Shown here: positions 57,743-64,000 of the stretch, in pieces
Layout of the letters: every line of letters begins with the position of its first letter
Numbering within the stretch: position 1 is the stretch's first letter
NCBI RefSeq assembly: GCF_050436995.1
Contig: NC_134767.1
Location: 2,294,001 to 2,358,000 of the forward strand
DNA length: 64,000 bases
Reading direction: 5' to 3'
Origin: Anticarsia gemmatalis
Lineage: Eukaryota; Arthropoda; Insecta; Lepidoptera; Erebidae
The notes under the pieces: generated by a model
What the model saw: the letters and a program-made list of their open reading frames with translations, nothing else
What the model was told of the DNA's origin: nothing
Database searches by the model: none
Translations under genes and position numbers: made by a program

Positions 57743-59209
57743 TTATTTGTTGAGTTGAGTGTTTTAATTTGAGACAACATTTAGACCTAAAAAAAATATT
57801 TATTATCGTAAAAATAGCATGTTGAAAATGTTGTGGAGTTGGTTAAGGAACATTTTTAAGCGTTTTTCATAACCCGAATCTGTCCCACTGCTGCACGGCC
57901 TTGTGTCCACTATGATTGCTAAGAACGACTATATGGCATTGTTTCTTGCGCTCAAGAAATGTGTGTGAAATGTTCTTTTAAAACAAAGTGACAATTCGCT
58001 TTATTAAAGATATTTATGAGGAAAAAATTATCCTTCCGATTTTTCTAAGTAGATTTTTGATTAGAGACCTTCAGAAACTGGGTCTACTACTTTAGACTAT
58101 AACTACAAAAGATATTTTTTGGTGGTGCAACCAATGGCACTTTCAAGTTATTTTAAAACATGTACTGGATAACGACACGACGCAAAATAAACATTAATGT
58201 TAAATAAATTCCAATGTATTCAAGCATATAGAATATAAAGTGCAACGCAGGTGACTGATTTAATTTAAAATTTAGCCGGTGTTATATTTCAAGTATGAAA
58301 ATCTTAAAGCGAGGCTGCTTCTGTTGTTTAAGCAGTAGTATACGACGTGCTAACGTCGAGGTCCCTGGTTTGTTATCCGAGTTCAAAAAAATGCTGTTAG
58401 TATTTACTTACTTATATGAGACTATTTCCAATGTAAGGAAAAACGGATGACACAAAAATATTTAAGCCAACTTTGGCTCGAAACAATTGATTAAATCATC
58501 TACAAAACGGTTAAACCAAGCTATAGAAACAGATACTCGTATTAATGAAACGCATATCTGAATAGCATGCCCGGTTGTTATTCATATTAGCTTCGAATAT
58601 TAGCGCACTAATTCATATCTTGTATAGCGGTCCCATTCATATGTGGAGATTTATTTTGCGTTTAGTATTGCATGTGGATAGGTTCGTATTTCTATGGATT
58701 TCTCGTTGATATTTTGCTAATTTGCGAGTCGATAAATAATTATTTTGACAGTAATTTCAGTATTTACGCTGATTTGAGATAAAAAGATTTATCATAAGGT
58801 TAGGATGAATTTTTGTTTTCGTTTTTTACTGACGACTTTATCCCTAAACTGAAAAAATCTAAAATACAGTATGCTCATACTGAAATCATTGCTGAACAAA
58901 AAAATCCTCCAAGTTTTCCTCCTGAAAAAATTGCAACTAAGCTTTAAACATAACATTACTGTAATCAATTATTTACAGGTTTAATAAAATTATTAATCAT
59001 TACTTTATTAAGAAATGACTCTGACCTAACCACATCTGCCTTTCAATTCTTGATCGATAAAAAAATATTTAAACAAGGAATGATTACGAATTTTAAAAAA
59101 CATATTCATCTCACTAGATGGCGTTATCACAAAACCAAACTACCCACAAGCTACATTTCAAACACAATTACATCTACATTCAGTCCATCTCTTATCTAAC
59201 ATTAGAGTG
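57743..59209. other. Mostly featureless
   Basis: A tail fragment (TGTCCCACTGCTGCACGGCC) near 57889 and a weak tRNA-like head near 58330. Confidence 0.45.
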
Positions 59210-59345
59210 TTCCATTTGCCTCAGCTTCTTGAGTTTCCGCCGCCGACAAAGGATTCGGTGATATCGGGTTCCTCCATTTGTTGGGTTACTTGGTTTTTGA
59301 GAAATTGGACCAAGACGTGTGATTTATGCGGTAGTTTCAGATTTA
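59210..59345 (-). other. GC-richer island with short open frames on both strands
   Basis: A block around CCGCCGCCGACAAAGGATTC stands out from its A+T-rich flanks. The minus strand has ATGGAGGAACCCGATATCAC in good start context (MEEPDITESFVGGGNSRS, then stop), and another frame reads NGGTRYHRILCRRRKLKKLR. The plus strand has an open run of over 50 codons (WVTWFLRNWTKTCDLCGS). No splice pair is convincing. It may be an exon, a conserved element or a repeat remnant. Confidence 0.25.
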
Positions 59346-60611
59346 CTGCGAAACTTGCCAACTGGTGAGGATTTTTTGGAGTTTGTTTTCATAGTAAAGT
59401 TTTCACTATGGTTTTGTGTTTAGACTTTGAAGGATTGAGTATGTGACAATTAGTAAAAGATCACTTGAGAAGTTTTTTTAATGCATAATTTTAAGCTTAA
59501 TTTTAGATTTGAAATTAGTCAAGCTCGTTACTACGTACGTTACTTAAAGCTCGTTATTTGTACATTTGGGGTAGTTCCTTTGGCTAAAGATTGATGTTGG
59601 GATAGTCTAAAAAATATTTTATTATTTATCACTTTTTACTATCTCCGCGTTCGTCAAACACTAAGTTTGTCTCAAAATATAACTAACGGATTTTTATACA
59701 ACTTTCACCAATAGATTGTATGATTTTTGAGGAAAATATAAGTGTATAATTTGTTTAGGATAACTTGATATAAACCGGGGCAGGCCGCTAGCTTATTTAT
59801 GAAAAGACAGTATTGTAAAAAAAGATAGACTTAAATTCAGTCTTCCCCTTACAGACTAAGTAGAGTTATATTTATCAGCAATTAATAGTCGGCAGTAATA
59901 CGAGGTAAGTAATTAAAGTAGTAAATTGCAGATTTACGGCCGACGGCATCTGAATAATAACGAGTACTTTTATATTTATTTATTTGATGTTGAATAGAAA
60001 TGTAAATGTCGATGATTTTCTTTACTGTTTCTTTTATACTCTTGACTTACAACTTTTTCATATTTTTATAATTTTAAGTGTATTTTTATAGAATAATAAC
60101 GTTGCATTGAAAACAAGCTTTTCTTATAAAAGGTTACTTAATAAATTGAATTAATAATAATGCCTTGCTCTGTAGTGAAACGATAATGTTAAGAAATTCA
60201 AGACTGCCAATCAAGAAAATTTTGGTTTGAAGATTACTCAAGAAGATATCTACGAAGGTAGATAGCCTGAAGCTCTATTGATAACCATAGTAGAGGCAGG
60301 ATCACCTATATTAAATTAACCTTTACGAAAATCAAACGATTGTGATGTGCTACCCATGAAAGTGCAGGGTAAAACTGCATGAGATATGAAGTACAAAGTG
60401 AAAAAAAAATCACGAAAATAGTGTTTAGAAAAAGGACAATTTGAAAAGTTTCACTATTCCTTTTATACATGGCACTACAATAGTATTTATTCGTATTACC
60501 TAAAACCAACACTCGACGATACTAGAATTCAGTGAGTCAGCAGTCGACAGAATCGCTCAAGCAAGATAAGAATGTTCCAATCGTTCCAGCTCACGACCGA
60601 GAGAGAAGGCT
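59346..60611. other. No recognisable feature
   Basis: A+T-rich up to about 60520, then a more mixed stretch leading into the 92-codon frame. Confidence 0.5.
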
Positions 60612-60890
60612 TCAGCGAATTTTGATCAAATCGAGAAATCTGTCGTCGAATTGATCTATTGAATATGCAACTCGATACTCTCGGTTTCTTTGCCTTGAAT
60701 TTTTGCGAATGTAAACTGTGAATTTCTGTTCCAAATCTCCGAATAAGGCAGACTTTTTTGATACTGGAGATACATAGCGTTGAATCGTAGGAATTTTTTT
60801 ACGCAAACGCATTTTTATATAGAGAAGATTGAGGTAACAGTATTTTACGTAAAAAAGACACGCGGTATTATTACAAATGAATTCACGCAC
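60612..60890 (-). other. 92-codon open frame, unassigned
   Basis: Encodes a mixed, protein-like sequence from VSKKSALFGDLEQKFTVYIR to YSIDQFDDRFLDLIKIR, ending at a natural stop. A possible acceptor (CTATGTATCTCCAG) precedes SKKSALF. Frames of this size arise by chance in 64 kb, and I recognise no family. Confidence 0.2.
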
Positions 60891-60954
60891 ATTTGCATTA
60901 TTTTAAATATGCTGCTTTACCATTGTTAAAACGAAAATAACTACATGTTCGACA

Positions 60955-61150
60955 CAGTGGTTAACATGGTCATTTTGCCGCAATAACCGTAGTGCCGCGT
61001 GTGGTGGGTTTGAATCCCACCCGGGTACATATCTAGTCTGAGCCGTAAATTTATTTAGCTAAATAATTATGTTTTTAGAAGCATAAAAATATGTTTATCA
61101 GTTGTCTGGTTACTATTATACAAAATCTGCTTAGTTTGTTAGTAAGTAAT
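60955..61150 (+). mobile_element. tRNA-derived SINE
   Basis: Head GACACAGTGGTTAACATGG and B box GGGTTTGAATCCC, then AGTCTGAGCCGTAAA and GTTTATCAGTTGTCTGGTTA. The B box is intact, but no paired acceptor stem is seen, so it is not a tRNA gene. Confidence 0.65.
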
Positions 61151-61443
61151 TCAACTTGTTCTGGAAAAAATTGATAACAATTGTTAACATGGGGTACGCA
61201 AATTAAAAAAAATTGATAAAGGCGACGTCAAAAGCGAATTGTGCTTACAAATAAAATACTCTATACAGTAGTAATACAAGTATACAGCTTCAACTAACGG
61301 TCAATAAATTAGAACGTTAGCAACAAAATTATACACAACAAAGGGACGGGTCAGGAAACGTAGTACACTACAGTGACATAATATTGTAATGTATGATCAA
61401 AGTTTATTTGTTAGGGGTCATAGCATAAATAATAATAATACTA

Positions 61444-61520
61444 CTAGCTAACCCACATAGCTCTACTCGCGTTTGAAGTTTCATATAAACGCTCAGATGT
61501 AGATTTTGAATAGCCCACGT
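61444..61520 (-). mobile_element. Helitron-like 3' fragment
   Basis: CTAGCTAACCCACATAGCTC...CTCGCGTTTG is a diverged inverted Helitron 3' end; the rest of the element is not recognisable. Confidence 0.4.
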
Positions 61521-62117
61521 CCTGTTCAGTATTACTCTTCAATGAACTAGCACTCTGCCATACCTTTTAGACTTTTGGCAGTCAGTGTGAAGTTAGCTTA
61601 CGACTACGGCCAGTAACCTTTGCCGAAACGTCAAGCATTCTATCAAAATAAAATAACTCTGTCAAATTGGTTCCGCTTTTAAATGGTCAAAAGAACACAC
61701 TAAACAGTTAGTTTTTGATTTTATTCATTGTCGAAGAACCAAGTAGGTATATAAAAAATAATATACAAACTTTTATGCAACGTTAAATACTTCATATTAA
61801 CATACATACTGCACGGATTAACAACAGCTTAACTTAGTATAAATTCTATTGGCTTTTGACTTAGTTCTTATCATTTGTTCTGTGTAACCCATCTATTATC
61901 CGTTTTGGTAAACGTTACACGCTACGCCGTAGCTGTATCGTAGCTGCACCGTAGCAAAATGAGTGTTGGCATGAAAATTGAGATACCATGTACTGCTCTC
62001 TGAACCTATTTGCTTTTCTACGAAACACTATGTTCGGTTTACAAGAACGGTTGGAATATTAGAGTTAAACGTAGTGAACGATTGCTGGAAGCTTGGACTA
62101 GATACATTAAATAAACA

Positions 62118-62154
62118 ACTTCTTGTATAGTATATACTATATCATACAAGAAGT
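62118..62154. repeat. Short palindrome
   Basis: CTTCTTGTAT and ATACAAGAAG bracket TATAGTATATACTATA, itself a perfect 16-bp palindrome. Confidence 0.8.
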
Positions 62155-62175
62155 TTCATTTTTCATTTCAATTTC

Positions 62176-62246
62176 CTTCAAAGTTTCATTTTAAAATGTA
62201 TCCTATTATATAATAGGATACATTTTTTAAAAATGAAACTTTGAAG
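62176..62246. repeat. 71-bp near-perfect palindrome
   Basis: CTTCAAAGTTTCATTTT... pairs with ...AAAAATGAAACTTTGAAG around CCTATTATATAATAGG, with almost no loop and one or two unpaired bases. It would form a cruciform or, if transcribed, a small-RNA-like hairpin; the latter is speculation. Confidence 0.8.
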
Positions 62247-62929
62247 AAATAAATCGAATTCACAAAAGTTGTTTAAAGTCTTCATTTTTAGTTTTGTTCT
62301 AGTGTGTCTATTATCGAAAGTTTAATGAAATAATTCTTGTAAAATACACAAGAGGTACTGAAAGATTTTCCCATATAACATTTCTCGGTACTGAGTCGGT
62401 AAATGGCTCGATAGTGAATAAAACAATCCACAGCTTTACACTATTCCGTAGCTCCTCCTCTACGTCGTAGCCGTCGTAGCATACTCTACGAAGAGCTACG
62501 CCGTAGCTTTGAGCACAATATTTTGATCGGAAACTTTTATTTTTCGTTTAAGTTATGTAAATTAATTCAAAGAAAACATCTTGGAGTACTTCTTTTGTTA
62601 TTATTTCTGATTGTTTGTACTAAGTTTTTGGTTTGTAAAATGATTACTTTTACATTTTGAAAATATACGTGCTATTTTAAAGTTTGTAAGTTAGTATAAT
62701 TGTTTTGATAGAAATAATGTTTTGGTTTTGAACTTTATTATCCATATGAAAAATAAGATTGAAATGGTTCCAAGCGTTTTTTAGAAAAGGTTTTTGGCTT
62801 GTCTTATAGAAGTGAAAATAATTCCACAACGGATAAATGTCATAGATTTGATGAACGCTGCTAAAACAAGTGGCCTAGAGACATAACTCAAAAATCAGCC
62901 TTTAGAATAATTACATTTAAAAGATTTCG

Positions 62930-63020
62930 ACCCATTATTTTCCCACTACTGGGCAACCATCTCTTCAGACAACGAGTGAAGGGATGGTTAAGTCCATTAA
63001 GTGCAGGTTGGGCATTTTTT
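62930..63020 (-). mobile_element. SINE tail fragment
   Basis: CCCATTATTTTCCCACTACT, GGGCAACCATCTCTTCAGA and AAGTGCAGGTTGGGCA are a diverged, truncated copy of the family at 63242-63531. Confidence 0.5.
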
Positions 63021-63241
63021 ATTCTGCTAGTTTTAACATAAATATTTAATTTAAAAATGTTTTATTATTCTACTGTAATTACTTACAGTGATTAAATTTA
63101 ACGTATTTCACAGAATAATGATCAATTAATATGTGACGCATTGACCGTATTACCGTAATTAATTTAATTATTAATGGATCTATCGTATTACTCATTAACT
63201 AGTGCGATTATGTGACGTTGTCTGTAATTTTAATGTAATAA

Positions 63242-63531
63242 GTAAATAAATAAATAAATTTAACCCGTTAATGTCCCACTGCTGGGCAAGGGTCTCCTCC
63301 CGTAATGAGGGAGGGGTTAGGCCTTGAGTCCACCACGCTGGCCAAGTGCGGGTTGGGGACTTTGCATGCCCTCAATAAATGTATGAAACAAATTTTAGGC
63401 ATGCAAAGTTTCCTCACGATGTTTTCCTTCACCGTTGGAGCATGTGATAATTATTTCTAATACACACATAACTTCGAAAAGTCATTGGTGTGTTGCCTCG
63501 GGTTCGAACCTGCAACCACTTGCAATATTAC
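63242..63531 (-). mobile_element. tRNA-derived SINE, 5'-truncated
   Basis: Very similar to 13998-14314 but its head ends just past the B box, so the A box is lost. A 13-bp target duplication, TTTAATGTAATAA, flanks it (63229-63241 and 63532-63544), so truncation occurred at insertion and not by later deletion. Confidence 0.87.
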
Positions 63532-63566
63532 TTTAATGTAATAATTCTTCCAAAAATATGTATATA

Positions 63567-64000
63567 CAGGGTGTGGCGTAAATAATGGATAATCCTTTAC
63601 CAGCGGATGGGCGACGTCCTGACTGATCTAAAAATTAAAATTTACCTCTGGCACAATTATCATAGTTTTCGAGATTTTGGCCATTTTGTGTGTTTTTTAA
63701 GAAAGCGATTTACGCTCGTAGTTTTTGATGCTGTGATCACAAATTAAGGCTTTTTTTTAATCCGTTTTTTGCAAATAAATCCTGAATAGATGTGCTATTG
63801 AATCTACAATCTTGTTTTGTTATTACTACATGTTTCTTATTTAAATTATACATTCAAAGTTAAATTTTATAATCTTTCACAACTTTCGTGCAACTTTGAG
63901 CACTTGTGTTAAAAAAAAAATGTATGGTGGCTTTACTGCCCACGCCATAAATAATTTCTAAATTTTATTAGAATTCTAAATTGGTATAACATGCAGCATT
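63567..64000 (+). repeat. Start of an unassigned lepidopteran repeat, cut by window end
   Basis: ACAGGGTGTGGCGTAAATAA then TGGATAATCC resembles the start of a dispersed family often beginning CAGGGTGTCCCGTAA. No coding is visible in the part present. Confidence 0.4.

Larger units (their letters stand above)
61915..62515. repeat. Region bracketed by CTACG-rich blocks
   Basis: TACGCTACGCCGTAGCTG... (61917-61958) and CTCTACGTCGTAGCCGTCGT...GAGCTACGCCGTAGC (62458-62510) are dense in the self-complementary word GCTACGCCGTAGC. They may be the two ends of a fold-back element of about 600 bp. Confidence 0.45.

Noticed and set aside
60955..61030. tRNA gene suggested by an intact B box (GGGTTTGAATCCC)
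   Set aside because: No matching acceptor stem, and the sequence continues into a known SINE body. The same applies to the heads at 21049, 47860 and 23521.

Overview
The window reads as A+T-rich, repeat-dense lepidopteran (moth or butterfly) nuclear DNA. The host call rests on repeat families that crowd both strands: Helitron ends of the type GCGCGGGTCAGCTAG, the LINE/SINE tail 'cactgctgggcaaaggcct', 5S-rRNA-derived and tRNA-derived SINEs, and Tc1/mariner-type and MULE DNA transposons. No complete host gene is visible. There is a weak but internally consistent sign that much of the left half is intron of a minus-strand gene: three short blocks at 22861-22930, 18822-18886 and 8706-8760 each have good acceptor and donor sites, and their reading frames join without a stop.

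Layout. 1-10 kb: a TIR element (1692-2364), a 350-bp tandem array with variable TGTGCAGTTT-like cores (3740-4990), a 5S-type SINE, and a long-TIR element with duplicated arms (6093-7102). 10.2-11.5 kb: 3' end of a non-LTR retrotransposon with an open RT/C-terminal frame. 13-27 kb: SINEs, small Helitrons, a local duplication (17.0-17.6 kb), a MITE (26236-26520) and the candidate exons. 27.55-30.28 kb: a mariner-type MITE split by a complete MULE transposon (27661-30166). 30.9-31.65 kb: a direct duplication. 32.7-36.1 kb: Helitrons and a TA-flanked MITE. 36.1-40.6 kb: an autonomous-type Helitron remnant arranged as a palindrome with two 1808-bp arms. 41.5-42.6 kb: a decayed Tc1-like transposase. 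43.9-64 kb: scattered SINEs, MITEs and non-autonomous Helitrons, several in tandem, with long stretches where nothing is recognisable.

Most interesting objects. The MULE has 276-bp TIRs that look identical, a perfect 10-bp target duplication, one short intron, and an intact 459-residue transposase with an N-terminal FLYWCH-like zinc finger and a MULE catalytic core, so it looks young and possibly active. An uninterrupted copy of its target MITE lies at 57.1 kb and confirms the insertion. The Helitron palindrome carries the same disabling stops in both arms, so it formed after the gene died. It may still be bounded by one Helitron 5' end and one 3' end, i.e. it may have moved as a unit.

Limits: all family names come from motif recognition by eye. 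No alignment, database search or identity calculation was run.
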